A stretch of DNA of 64,000 nt from Aerococcaceae bacterium DSM 111022 (GCA_015863195.1 JACBXO010000003.1:209533-273532); one strand, 5' to 3'. Shown: positions 47,675 through 56,805, counted from the stretch's first letter. Notes: a model not told the origin generated them from the sequence alone. Program-made: numbers and translations.

Positions 47675-47842
47675 ACAACAAGAGCCAATCATAATCAAAC
47701 AACCATCCTAATCTCATCACAAACCTACCACCCCCATACAAGCAGTTCCAACATAAACACCCACCCCCATAAAAAAATTTACACAATATTTTTCAACCCA
47801 AACACAATCCCATCAACCAATGCTAATTTTGACCGTAACTAA

Positions 47843-48008
47843 GCATATCGAAGAGGAAAGTGTCATTCATATGCCATGACATTAAGGATCCCTATCGTAT
47901 TAGAAGCTGTGTAAGCGGAGCGAGCAACAGATTCAATAGATAGGGAAGTCTGGAGCTTTCGTAGAAAGCAGAAGACGTTCCCATGGCCACTTTCCTCAAA
48001 GATATGCG
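47843..48008. repeat. Multi-arm hairpin element C1
   Basis: The lower stem is CATATC-gaa-GAGGAAAGTG (47844-47862) with CACTTTCCTC-aaa-GATATG (ending 48006). Inside, GCCATG pairs with CATGGC. CCCTATC pairs with GATAGGG and encloses GAAGCTGT/ACAGATTC. A separate arm is GTCT..GCTTTC-gta-GAAAGC..AGAC. Elements C2 and C3 have the same arms with compensated changes. The element could be a structured RNA or a DNA cruciform. Confidence 0.75.
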
Positions 48009-48033
48009 CGTCCCCGACCACCATACCTTTCAA

Positions 48034-48066
48034 AACAAAAAACCAGCCACTTGCGTGACTGGTTCA
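48034..48066 (-). terminator. Terminator of uppP
   Basis: Read on the minus strand, AACCAGTCA..TGGCTGGTT is followed by TTTTTGTTTT. Confidence 0.8.
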
Positions 48067-48075
48067 GTAAATTGA

Positions 48076-48912
48076 TTAGAAGAATAATGTGTAGAGGATG
48101 ACGATCGCGCCGAGCACGATACGATAGTACCCAAACACTGTAAAGTCGTTTCGCTGCAAGTAACTGATTAAGAAACGAATCGCAAACACTGAAACTAAAA
48201 ACGAAACAATCATACCAATTGCCAAGTAAATTAATTCAGCACCTTGAGTCGGTAAACCTAATGTCACCAGCTTCCAGAACGACGCACCAAACATGACCGG
48301 AATACCCATAAAGAACGAGAACTCAGTCGCCACATGACGTGACGTACCCATTAAAAGTCCCCCCATAATCGTAGAACCAGAACGAGATGTCCCTGGAATC
48401 AATGATAAAGCTTGGAAGAGACCGATTTTGAAAGCATCAGAGAAACGTAACTCTTCTAATGATTCAATCTTTTTCGAATGACGACCGGGTTTTCTATTTT
48501 CAATCCAGATAAAGCCAAATCCATAAACGATTAAGGCAATCGCCACAACCATTGGCGTATTGAAATACTCATCCATATAGTCATTTAATAATAAACCAAG
48601 GATACCTGCTGGAATTGATGCGAAAGCAACTTTAAACCATAACACCCAAGTGTTTTTACGCTCTGTTTTTGTTTTGCTTGGCGCAAATGGGTTCAACTTG
48701 TTAAAGTAAAGAACAATAACAGCTAAAATTGAACCGAGTTGTACGAGTACCATAAAGATCTCACGGAATTCCGGTGATAAATTTAATGGCATTAAGTCTT
48801 CAACAATAATTAAATGTCCCGTACTACTAATTGGTAGCCATTCAGTAATCCCTTGGACAATACTTAAGATAATAATTTTTATAACTTCAATAAAATCTAA
48901 TACTTGTGTCAA
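48076..48912 (-). CDS. uppP: Undecaprenyl-diphosphatase UppP/BacA
   Basis: About 278 residues, with the start taken as TTG at 48910-48912, 7 bp after GAGGTG; a GTG at 48927 overlaps that site. There are eight membrane helices, with family motifs GITEWLPISSTGHL (about 15-28) and SLIPGTSRSGSTIMGGL (about 160-176). It dephosphorylates undecaprenyl pyrophosphate to recycle the cell-wall lipid carrier and gives bacitracin tolerance. Monocistronic. Confidence 0.95.
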   Translation of the reverse strand: MTQVLDFIEVIKIIILSIVQGITEWLPISSTGHLIIVEDLMPLNLSPEFREIFMVLVQLGSILAVIVLYFNKLNPFAPSKTKTERKNTWVLWFKVAFASIPAGILGLLLNDYMDEYFNTPMVVAIALIVYGFGFIWIENRKPGRHSKKIESLEELRFSDAFKIGLFQALSLIPGTSRSGSTIMGGLLMGTSRHVATEFSFFMGIPVMFGASFWKLVTLGLPTQGAELIYLAIGMIVSFLVSVFAIRFLISYLQRNDFTVFGYYRIVLGAIVILYTLFF

Positions 48913-49034
48913 GTATCGACACCTCACAATCTTTTAAAATATATTTTCTATTATACTCTAAATGGATTCGATTAAACAATCTTTCTTAAAATTAAAGCAT
49001 TTACATCAGGAACTGATGGTTTCTAATTGGCATT

Positions 49035-49078
49035 AAAAGACAACCACCTGGTATTTGTAAACCAAGTGGTTGTTTAAA
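49035..49078 (-). terminator. Terminator of the lactonase gene
   Basis: On the minus strand AACAACCACTTGGTTT pairs with a CCAGGTGGTTGT arm, followed by CTTTTAAT. Confidence 0.75.
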
Positions 49079-49106
49079 AATGCTTAAAGAATACTTTTCC
49101 TAAAAA

Positions 49107-50129
49107 TTAAATAGGGTAAATGCAGACACATTCTGGGGCTTTAGTGTCGTCGTTTAAGAAAGTTAGCTCGCCAGTTTCTTTATTGATTTCGAAAATAGCG
49201 ATATTATCTGTATCTTGATGTGGCACTAAAACGTAAGAATCAGTTTCATCGATGATAAAGTCACGTGGAATTTCACCATGAGACGAAATATCTTGAATTT
49301 TTTCTAATTTTCCTTCGCCTAAAACTTTGTAAGCAATAATCGCATCATAAAAGCGGCTTGAGACATACAAGAATTTCTCGTCAGATGTTAAACGGATCGC
49401 AGCAGCATTTGATGTCGCCACTTCCTCGTGGGGAATATTTAAATGACTTTCGATGATTTCGAATTCACCTTTTGGACTCACTTTTAAGCTCGTTGTTGTA
49501 CTGTCTAACTCGCCAATCACATAAGCATATTCTTCTTTTTCGTCTAAAACTAAGTGACGTGGACCTGTTCCGCTAGGTAATTTAATGTCATGCGCGAAAA
49601 CGATTTTACCTTCTTCGTCAAAAGTATATGAAGTAACTTCATCCGTTCCAAGGTCACAAGTGAATAATAAATCTTCTGCTTTATTCAAGCCTGTAAAGTG
49701 AACATGTGAAGACGCTTGATTTTCATGCGGTCCGCTTCCTTCATGTTTAACAACTTGAATGTGAGATAACGCATCCCCATCGAGTTTATAGACATCAATT
49801 TGGCCCAGGTGATAATTTGCGACATAGACCGTCTGTGTCGCTTCACGGTAAGTCAGATGCGCACCTGAAACTTCGCTTCCATTATTAGAATCTAAGAATG
49901 TCCAGTTGTCACCGTCTTTTTTGAAGGCAGCAATCCCACCGCGACCATCTTCTTTTTGAATCGCGAAAAGTAATGTGTTATCTTTGTTTGTTGAAACAAA
50001 AGTAGGGCTATCTAACTCGGCAATGAAAGTCGCTTCTGTAAATGAAACAGAAGAAGGGTCAAAAGAAATTTGGCTAATTCCTTTATTGGCACGTTTAGTG
50101 TATCCACCTAAAATAAATGTTTGTGTCAT
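49107..50129 (-). CDS. Lactonase family beta-propeller (6-phosphogluconolactonase YkgB-like)
   Basis: 340 residues, seven-bladed propeller type, with blade motifs such as HVHFTGLN, GTGPRHLVLDEKEEYAYVIGEL and HGEIPRDFIIDETDSYVLVPHQDTDNI. The family hydrolyses 6-phosphogluconolactone in the pentose phosphate pathway in some members; others have unknown lactone substrates. The ATG is preceded by AGAAAGGAAT on the minus strand. Monocistronic. Confidence 0.88.
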   Translation of the reverse strand: MTQTFILGGYTKRANKGISQISFDPSSVSFTEATFIAELDSPTFVSTNKDNTLLFAIQKEDGRGGIAAFKKDGDNWTFLDSNNGSEVSGAHLTYREATQTVYVANYHLGQIDVYKLDGDALSHIQVVKHEGSGPHENQASSHVHFTGLNKAEDLLFTCDLGTDEVTSYTFDEEGKIVFAHDIKLPSGTGPRHLVLDEKEEYAYVIGELDSTTTSLKVSPKGEFEIIESHLNIPHEEVATSNAAAIRLTSDEKFLYVSSRFYDAIIAYKVLGEGKLEKIQDISSHGEIPRDFIIDETDSYVLVPHQDTDNIAIFEINKETGELTFLNDDTKAPECVCIYPI

Positions 50130-50287
50130 AATAAATTCCTTTCTTCAATTGAGTTAACTTAATTATAGCATAATCTGTGAAGGAATCAGCTTTCACTATC
50201 TTACAAACTCAAAATATTATATAATACATAGTAATTATGACAATTTAAGCGCTATAATATAAGTTTATTTAGAATGGAGGACACTTT

Positions 50288-51487
50288 ATGCGAAGACAAA
50301 GAGGTAAAGATACTTATTTTCGCCGGTGGATATTAAACAACAAAACGGTGATTTCACTCATGATTTTAATTATCGTATTAATTGTGATCGCCTTACTGAC
50401 CCAAATGTCATATTTATTCACACCGATAGCCAGTTTTATTAGTTTATTTGCATTCCCAGTCCTTTTTGCAGGTGTATTCTTTTATTTACTCAACCCCTTA
50501 GTCGTACGATTATCAAGGGAAGGAATCGACCGCAGATATAGTATTTGGGGCATATTTATTGTTTTAATTCTTTTAATTGTATGGGGCATCTCCACACTCG
50601 TCCCAATATTAAGAGAACAATTCCAATCATTTATCAACAATATTCCTTATTACAATCAACAAGTTCAACACTTTGTGGAAAACTTGCCATTTGATTTAGG
50701 AAATGCGGATATCATTCAAGAAATTGAACAATTTATGTCTGGGTTCGACCTTTCAAGTCTAACCGAACGGATAAATTCAGTCGTCCAGACGACTTTTGGC
50801 GGTATCGGCTCAGTTATTGGATCCATCACGCAATTTGTAACAGGGCTTTTAACCATGCCTGTGTTACTTTATTATTTATTATTGGAATCAGAAAAAATAC
50901 CGAGAAATATTTTATATGTCGTACCCAATAAATACCGTCCCCATGTTAGCCGGATGATGTTTAGAGCGAATTTTCAAGTATCGCAATATATTCGAGGTCA
51001 AATTATTGTGGCCTTAGTTGTCGGTATCATGTTTGGGATTGGTTATTCTATTATTGGCCTTGATTATGCTATATCACTGGCTATTATTGCGGCATTTTGT
51101 AATGTGATTCCTTATATTGGATCATTTATCGCTGTCATTCCAGCTATTTTCATTGCGGCAGTCTCTTCACCATTTATGTTGGTGAAAGTAATGATTGTGA
51201 TGGCTATTGAACAATTTATTGAAGGCCGATTTGTGTCACCACAAATTTTAGGAAACAATCTACAAATTCATCCCGTTACCATTTTAGTGATATTACTAGC
51301 AGCCGGTAAATTATTTGGTGTCTCAGGTGTTATTCTTGGGGTACCCGGATATGCGGTGATTAAAGTAATTGTGGGTGAATTATATCAGTCATTCCGTCAA
51401 TATTCAGATTTGTATGACGATGAGGCTGAAATCAAACTACCTGGACCATTCCCATTTGAGGAGCCGGTAGTAGAGGACGAAGAGTAA
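50288..51487 (+). CDS. AI-2E family transporter (YdiK/YtvI-like permease)
   Basis: 399 residues with eight membrane helices. The family's middle helical region SLTERINSVVQTTFGGIGSVIG and the conserved FCNVIPYIGSFIAVIPA are present, as is EQFIEGRFVSPQILG. Relatives export autoinducer-2 or act as Na+/H+ antiporters; the substrate is unclear. AATGGAGGACA precedes the ATG. It is followed 9 bp later by a lipoprotein gene. Confidence 0.9.
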   Translation: MRRQRGKDTYFRRWILNNKTVISLMILIIVLIVIALLTQMSYLFTPIASFISLFAFPVLFAGVFFYLLNPLVVRLSREGIDRRYSIWGIFIVLILLIVWGISTLVPILREQFQSFINNIPYYNQQVQHFVENLPFDLGNADIIQEIEQFMSGFDLSSLTERINSVVQTTFGGIGSVIGSITQFVTGLLTMPVLLYYLLLESEKIPRNILYVVPNKYRPHVSRMMFRANFQVSQYIRGQIIVALVVGIMFGIGYSIIGLDYAISLAIIAAFCNVIPYIGSFIAVIPAIFIAAVSSPFMLVKVMIVMAIEQFIEGRFVSPQILGNNLQIHPVTILVILLAAGKLFGVSGVILGVPGYAVIKVIVGELYQSFRQYSDLYDDEAEIKLPGPFPFEEPVVEDEE

Positions 51488-51496
51488 GGAGTTATT

Positions 51497-52993
51497 ATGA
51501 GAGGAAGCAAAATATTATTATTATCCGGTTTGGTCATATTACTTGCCGGTTGTGGGGAGCGTTATGATTCATTTATTGATGACGCTGCTGAAGAAATTGC
51601 CAGCAGTCAAACGCCAGCAGAATCAGATTCACAGTCAGCAGTTGAAGAACCAAATGTAGACGAACGAATCATTCCCGAATTTGATCAATTAGAAAGTGCT
51701 ATTTTAAATTCAGAACAAGTTACCATTACCGAACCGGTTTACCGCGCCGAACCACCTTATGTCAGAGATATTGAAGATGTCGTGACAACAGTTGAAAACA
51801 TTAATATCTATGAAGTGGATGAAGCGGATGAAGATTTAATGAAAGAATTCAACTTCGAAGAAGAACCAGGTGCGATTGTTTATATGCATGTGACCATTGC
51901 CAACCAACGTTCAGAAGATATTCAAGTACCCGTTCAAAATTTCCGTTTAAGTTATTTAAATGGTAGCCAACAATCGTATCCAAGTGAAGATTTATACTTT
52001 TTACCTAATGGTAATTTAAGTTCGATTATGGCCAATGCCAATAATATGTTACCAGCTGACTCTTATGTTGAGGGGTATTTAGCTTTTGGAATCGGTGAAG
52101 AAATGTATGAAGCCATGGATGAAGTGGGTTATTATACTTTAAATACAGAATATAGTTTAGGGAGTGGCAGCAATTTCACCGATTTACTGGAAACAAATAT
52201 TTATTTACCACTTAATGAAGAAGCGCGTGTCGCGCTGAACAACAATGAACAAATGTTACCAGACCGCTTAACTACTGAGTGGTGGGGCAATAAAACGATT
52301 CTTGCAGAAGATTTTCCCAATGATAGTGAAGAAGATGAGGACGTAACAGTCAGCTTGGACCAGATTCAAATTACAGATTTCGAGCCTTTTGAAAATTATG
52401 AGTCCGTTTTTGAAAACTTCTTATATGGGCAAGTGATTGTGACGGCGAAATTCACGGTGACGAATAATACGGATGAAGTGATTATGCCAAATGATGGGCA
52501 GATTTCGTTGATGATTGGTGAGGACGAGATTTTCGATGACTACGTTTTAATTAATCAGCTTTATGGTGAGCGTTTGGAACCGGGGGAATCGATGGAGATG
52601 ATTCGCTCATTTGCGTTAGACAAAATGCGCTACTATGACACTTGGCAGGGTGAGGATATGGCGATTTACTTAAGCTTGCCGACACTGACCACGGTCAATG
52701 GGGCAGAGGAAAGTGATGAATCAGCGGACGAGGAAGAATTAGAAGAAGATTTAGCTTCGGTCGATGAAGAAGATTTAATCATCGAAGATGACGCTTTCTT
52801 ATTCCAATGGTTATATACACCGGAATTAGTACGCTTTGTTAATGCGGACATGGAAATTGTTGAAGAAGATGAACAAGAAAGTGAAACGTCAGATGAAGAT
52901 GAATCTGACGTTGATGATGCGGAATTAGATTTCGAAGATGATGAAACAATCGAAGAATCTTCCGTCACCGAGGAGTTTTCAGAATTCGAATAA
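51497..52993 (+). CDS. Cell-surface lipoprotein with two Ig-like domains (DUF5068/DUF4352-like)
   Basis: 498 residues. Lipobox LAGC places Cys at 19, followed by a Ser/Glu linker. Two related beta domains lie at about 85-245 and 285-440. The first has AIVYMHVTIANQRSEDIQVPVQNFRLSY; the second has QVIVTAKFTVTNNTDEVIMPNDGQISL. The C-terminal ~90 residues are acidic and low-complexity. Such proteins resemble DUF4352/DUF5068 lipoproteins of unknown role. TAAGGAGTT precedes the ATG. Between AI-2E and DUF554 in one probable operon. Confidence 0.72.
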   Translation: MRGSKILLLSGLVILLAGCGERYDSFIDDAAEEIASSQTPAESDSQSAVEEPNVDERIIPEFDQLESAILNSEQVTITEPVYRAEPPYVRDIEDVVTTVENINIYEVDEADEDLMKEFNFEEEPGAIVYMHVTIANQRSEDIQVPVQNFRLSYLNGSQQSYPSEDLYFLPNGNLSSIMANANNMLPADSYVEGYLAFGIGEEMYEAMDEVGYYTLNTEYSLGSGSNFTDLLETNIYLPLNEEARVALNNNEQMLPDRLTTEWWGNKTILAEDFPNDSEEDEDVTVSLDQIQITDFEPFENYESVFENFLYGQVIVTAKFTVTNNTDEVIMPNDGQISLMIGEDEIFDDYVLINQLYGERLEPGESMEMIRSFALDKMRYYDTWQGEDMAIYLSLPTLTTVNGAEESDESADEEELEEDLASVDEEDLIIEDDAFLFQWLYTPELVRFVNADMEIVEEDEQESETSDEDESDVDDAELDFEDDETIEESSVTEEFSEFE

Positions 52994-53011
52994 TAAGTTA
53001 GGGGGAAGCCA

Positions 53012-53695
53012 TTGGGTGCAATTGTAAATGCTGTTGTCATCGTCATCGCTGGCACATTAGGCGCAAAAATTAAATCAGCTATTCCCGAACGCATGAATAA
53101 GCGTTTGATGGAAGCCATCGGGTTAAGTATCGCCGTGATGGGAATTGCGGGTGCTATCGAAGGTCAAAACACATTGTTAATGATTCTGTCGCTAGTTATC
53201 GGAACATTGATCGGAGAAGGTCTCGACTTAGATGGCCGTATTATTTCGGGTGTCAACAAAATCGAAGCTCGATTCGCCTCTAAAGCAAAATTCGAAGGCG
53301 GCAGTTTAGCTCAAGGTTTTATCAGCGCCACCATGATTTTCTGTGTCGGCTCGATGATTATTATCGGTTCCCTCGAGTCAGGTTTAACGGGAGACAATTC
53401 GACGCTTTATATTAAAAGTTTACTTGACGGAATCACAGGATTCCTCCTGGCATCGTCACTTGGTGCGGGTGTGGCTTTATCAGCCATTCCAGTGCTTGTT
53501 ATCGAAGGTGGCCTAACATTACTTGCCACTTTTCTTGCGCCATTTCTAGCGGACGCAGTTGTTACTGAAATTATTAGCGTCGGCTCGGTGCTTTTAATCG
53601 GTTTAGGTCTAAATATGGCGGGACTTTCAGAATTCAAAATTATGAACTTCGCCCCAGCCATCATCCTGCCCCCGATACTAATGTTTTTCTTTTAA
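53012..53695 (+). CDS. DUF554 family membrane protein
   Basis: 227 residues with about seven helices. The family opening GAIVNAVVIVIAGTLGAKI, the GEGLDLDGRI motif and FCVGSMIIIGSLESGLTGD are present. Possibly a small-molecule transporter; function unknown. The start is TTG 53012 with GGGGGAAG ahead; no ATG gives the full first helix. It lies 18 bp after the lipoprotein gene. Confidence 0.88.
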   Translation: MGAIVNAVVIVIAGTLGAKIKSAIPERMNKRLMEAIGLSIAVMGIAGAIEGQNTLLMILSLVIGTLIGEGLDLDGRIISGVNKIEARFASKAKFEGGSLAQGFISATMIFCVGSMIIIGSLESGLTGDNSTLYIKSLLDGITGFLLASSLGAGVALSAIPVLVIEGGLTLLATFLAPFLADAVVTEIISVGSVLLIGLGLNMAGLSEFKIMNFAPAIILPPILMFFF

Positions 53696-53707
53696 AGATT
53701 TGGTTTT

Positions 53708-53742
53708 AAGCCTTAGCGGAAGTCGCTAGGGCTTTATTTTTA
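53708..53742 (+). terminator. Terminator after DUF554
   Basis: AAGCC.TAGCG pairs with CGCTA.GGCTT, followed by TATTTTTATTT. Confidence 0.78.
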
Positions 53743-53786
53743 TTTGTATTAGGAATTTGTGTGAATGCGAGGGGAGTGGGATCAGT

Positions 53787-54435
53787 GCTAGTATAGTAAT
53801 TTGCTATATACAGTCATATTTTTCTCCGTGGGGACCGCCCTTCATAGCTTCGCTATTCCGGACCTTTTTGGCTAGAGAATACCTAAGCGCTTTGCGCCAA
53901 GGTATTCTAAGCTTGTCCTGTTATATGAACAGAACTTTAGTTATCAAAGTTTTGTATTTACTCAATTAACTAATTTTATATCGCATGTAAGACTGTAAGC
54001 CACTAAAGTGGCAACAGTCTCAGCAGCTTGTCCTGTTATTTGAACAGAACTTTAGTTATCAAAATTTTGTATTTACTCAATTAACTAATTTTATATCGCA
54101 TGTAAGACTGTAAGCCACTAAAGTGGCAACAGTCTCAGCAGCTTGTCCTGTTATATGAACAGAACTTTAGTTATCAAAGTTTTGTATTTACTCAATTAAC
54201 TAATTTTATATCGCATGTAAGACTGTAAGCCACTAAAGTGGCAACAGTCTCAGCAGCTTGTCCTGTTATATGAACAGAACCATAGTTATTATTTTTTGTA
54301 TTTTCTCGACTAACTGCTTTTATATCGCATGTAAGTCCGTAAAGTTGCTAAAGCAACAACGGACTCAGCAGCTACGCCAAAATCCCTGGATTCCACGGGA
54401 AAATTATGGCTGTATTTCGCAAATTATTTAGTTAG
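53787..54435. repeat. Large inverted-repeat element A, interrupted by four 115-bp repeats
   Basis: The outer arms are GCTA.TATAGTAATTTGC with GCAAATTATTTAG, and ATACAGTCATA..TTTTCTCCGTGG with CCACGGGAAAATTATGGCTGTAT. An inner arm is TTTTTGGC..AGAATACC with GGTATTCT..GCCAAAA. Without the 460-bp insertion at 53911-54370, it aligns along its full length with element B (63319-63504), about 189 and 186 bp respectively. Confidence 0.88.
53911..54370. repeat. Four tandem 115-bp units inside element A
   Basis: GCTTGTCCTG starts at 53911, 54026, 54141 and 54256, exactly 115 bp apart, and the array ends at 54370. Each unit has a small hairpin CTGTT-atatg-AACAG, a 55-bp AT-rich stretch, and a covarying hairpin: GCATGTAAG, GACTGT-aa-GCCAC-taaa-GTGGC-a-ACAGTC, then CAGCAGC. 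The last unit carries GTCCGT/ACGGAC and TTGC/GCAA instead, with both arms changed. The first three are nearly identical. Confidence 0.92.
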
Positions 54436-54679
54436 AATGATTAAACTTGTACTGTATTATTATCACAAAATCCATAAAAGGTGTGGGGATGGGAGTAATC
54501 GGAGAACTGCTGGGGATTAGTGCTTGGTTTGGAATGGGTAGAATCGTTACAGAATGCCACATTTTAACTAGTTCTGTTAGGCAATTAAAGGAATCAGATT
54601 TTAATTGAGTTTGCAAACTGGGGAGTTCTAGTGCAGAGGTCAATTTATTGTGAAATTAACAACACCTTTGAAGAAGGAA

Positions 54680-54750
54680 ACTTTTAGGCATCGGCCTAAA
54701 AGTACATTACAAAAGAGGAGAGAGTCGCTGCGGCGACTCTTTCTTTTTTA
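54680..54750. repeat. Hairpin modules ACTTTTAGGC and AGAGTCGC
   Basis: ACTTTTAGGC-atcg-GCCTAAAAGT (54680-54703), then AGAGTCGC-tgcg-GCGACTCT (54721-54740) followed by TTTCTTTTTT, which would terminate plus-strand transcripts. Both stems recur at 57.07-57.13 kb in the opposite order. No gene is seen from 54436 to 54680. Confidence 0.7.
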
Positions 54751-54808
54751 TTCCATAGAAACTGCATTTATCTTTGTTATGGATTAATTATTAGAAATCT
54801 AAACGAGT

Positions 54809-54876
54809 AGTGACACAAATCGTGCTACTACGCAGATTTCAAAAGAGGCAGTGACACAAATTGTGTTACTACTTAA
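54809..54876. repeat. Two palindromes at 41-bp spacing (array 7)
   Basis: AGTGACACAAAT-CGTGCTACT at 54809 and AGTGACACAAAT-TGTGTTACT at 54850, exactly 41 bp apart. This is the same short-unit architecture as array 8, with a different stem. Confidence 0.65.
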
Positions 54877-54919
54877 ACCATCAACAAATAATCATAGCTT
54901 CACATACCTTAAGAATCAT

Positions 54920-54980
54920 GCTTCTAGGCCATAGCCTAAAAGCCTCCTCAAAAAAAGCAGTCAATTTCCCAAGAAATTGA
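54920..54980. repeat. Hairpin modules GCTTCTAGGC and TCAATTTC
   Basis: GCTTCTAGGC-cata-GCCTAAAAGC (54920-54943) and TCAATTTC-ccaa-GAAATTGA (54961-54980). The second stem is the same as at 33466-33485. Confidence 0.65.
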
Positions 54981-55094
54981 CCACCTTCTAAAACACTGTA
55001 ACTCTAATCTAAAAACTTCTAAAAACCAAAACAAACCTCAGCCTCACCAGTCCCCTTAGACAAAAGTTTTATAATTAAACAACTCACTATAAAT

Positions 55095-55250
55095 AAAAAA
55101 ATAACGCCGATTTTCTGTAATCACTTGGAATTCACCGACGCATCTCAGTCTCTAGCGCTTCAGCGCGTAGAGAATGAATAGTCGGGAAAGTCTGAAGCTC
55201 CTTAGGGAGCGAAAGACGGTTCGATTACAGTAAAATCGGCGTTATTTTTT
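55095..55250. repeat. Multi-arm hairpin element C3, also the murT terminator
   Basis: An outer stem of about 26 bp (AATAACGCCGATTTT.CTGTAATC with GATTACAGTAAAATCGGCGTTATT, one bulge) carries A-/T-runs on both sides. Inside, CGAC/GTCG encloses TCTCTA.CGC-ttca-GCG..TAGAGA, and a second arm GTCT..GCTCC-ttag-GGAGC..AGAC matches C1 and C2. The A-/T-runs let it terminate murT on the minus strand. Confidence 0.75.
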
Positions 55251-55275
55251 TATTTATTTAGAAACTACTTTTTAA

Positions 55276-56607
55276 TTATAAATACCCTTTGTCGCTCATT
55301 TTTTGGCGGAACTGCATCATCGCTGTATAATTCGCTACGACATGAATGCGCTCAGTCGGCGCATTCTTCAACTGCTCTATCAAAGCATCAATATCCGGAT
55401 GACGCTTCACAGGAGTAGGGATTAACTCAGCTTCTTCCAACAAACCAGCAATCTTTTCTGTTTCCATCCCACTAGCATAAACTTGTTGAATATCATTATT
55501 TTTCAGCAAGTCAAAATTACTTTCATGAATCCAATCAACATCAACGCCATCAGCATCATTGTTGTTTAAAATCATTGCCAGTGACATTGGTTTATCTTCC
55601 AACTCAACTAATTGTAATACTTGGTTTAACCCAACTGGATTTTTATACAAGTTGAAAATAATTTCTTTATTATCCAACTGCATTTTCTCTTGACGCCCAA
55701 AAACACGTTCCGTCATTTTGAAAGCTTCACGAATTTCTTCAATACTCACACCATACTCACGCGCCACCGTGTATGCCGCCAATGCATTATAAATATTATA
55801 AACACCCGCAACCGGTAATTCGAAAGTATGCCCGTCAATGTCAAAAGTCGAACTATCAGGACCCAAATCATGGATCGCAGTTACTTTTGAATCTAATGCA
55901 GGTCTTTTAAAGCCACAAAAAGGTGAATAAAAATCGCCCTGATTCGCGTAAGTGACGAAATTGTACGATAAAGGCATTTGGCACATCGGGCAAATCGTCG
56001 TCTCAGTTGTGTCAGGTTCAGTGATTCCCGCGAATTGATCGACTTCGTCAAAGCCAAAGAAGAGACGGTTGTTTGGGAGAGTATAGGCACTCATGACCGG
56101 AATATCGCCGTTACTAATGACTTGCGCCGTCGGCGTTTCCAAACACGCGTCAACCAGTAACTGGTAGACATTTTCAGTTGAACCATAACGGTCCAATTGA
56201 TCCGCGAAAATATTCGTATGGACAAACGTTTTCGGACTCAACTCAGCCGAAATATGTTTCAACGACCCTTCATCAACTTCTAAAACAGCAATTCCCTGTT
56301 CCGAAGCTTTACCGGCCGCCAGGAAAGCCCCAACCACACCTTGTTTCATATTCGAGCCACTCTCATTCGTAATCACATGGCCATACTTTTGCTGGAGGGC
56401 CTTAACAATCAACGAAGTCGTCAACGTCTTCCCATTCGTCCCCGTGACCACGATCACGTCGTAATCAGTCGCCAAGCTCTCCAAAATATTCGGATCAATA
56501 TGCAGCGCCAATTTCCCAGGCAAACTCGTCCCACCATTTGTAAAAGTTGTCAAAATCTTGCGACTCCCAGCCGCAGCCACACGCGCAATCTCACTACGTA
56601 AAGACAT
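55276..56607 (-). CDS. murT: Lipid II isoglutaminyl synthase subunit MurT
   Basis: 443 residues, from the ATG at 56605-56607 (GGAGG 7 bp ahead; the ATG at 56625 precedes that site). Mur-ligase central domain: VVTGTNGKTLTTSLI (about 52-66), then a zinc-ribbon-like insert CPMCQMPLSY..FYSPFCGFKRP (about 205-240), then DUF1727-type C-terminal domain. With GatD it amidates D-Glu of lipid II. Two oddities: gatD, normally the next gene, is absent here (terminator C3 follows), and the third Cys of the usual Cys4 ribbon is Ser (codon TCA). Confidence 0.9.
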   Translation of the reverse strand: MSLRSEIARVAAAGSRKILTTFTNGGTSLPGKLALHIDPNILESLATDYDVIVVTGTNGKTLTTSLIVKALQQKYGHVITNESGSNMKQGVVGAFLAAGKASEQGIAVLEVDEGSLKHISAELSPKTFVHTNIFADQLDRYGSTENVYQLLVDACLETPTAQVISNGDIPVMSAYTLPNNRLFFGFDEVDQFAGITEPDTTETTICPMCQMPLSYNFVTYANQGDFYSPFCGFKRPALDSKVTAIHDLGPDSSTFDIDGHTFELPVAGVYNIYNALAAYTVAREYGVSIEEIREAFKMTERVFGRQEKMQLDNKEIIFNLYKNPVGLNQVLQLVELEDKPMSLAMILNNNDADGVDVDWIHESNFDLLKNNDIQQVYASGMETEKIAGLLEEAELIPTPVKRHPDIDALIEQLKNAPTERIHVVANYTAMMQFRQKMSDKGYL

Positions 56608-56805
56608 TTCCATTCCTCCAGACATTTAATAACCATCATTTTACCAGAATTTGACCTTTACTTAAAGTATTTTCCATTTAGGAAAAGTAGGGCAATCACA
56701 TATTTTAACCAACTCCGATATCAGATCGTTTAGGAAAAATGCCAATCACCATGAAGTTGGTAAATAGTGAAAGTTTCTAAGTTTCCTAGTTGACCTAAAT
56801 GCTTG

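Noticed and set aside
47431..47842. Two short open frames between the DUF6978-like gene and element C1
   Set aside because: Extreme AT or Asn/Thr/Pro composition, they overlap hairpin modules, and they lack ribosome-binding sites.
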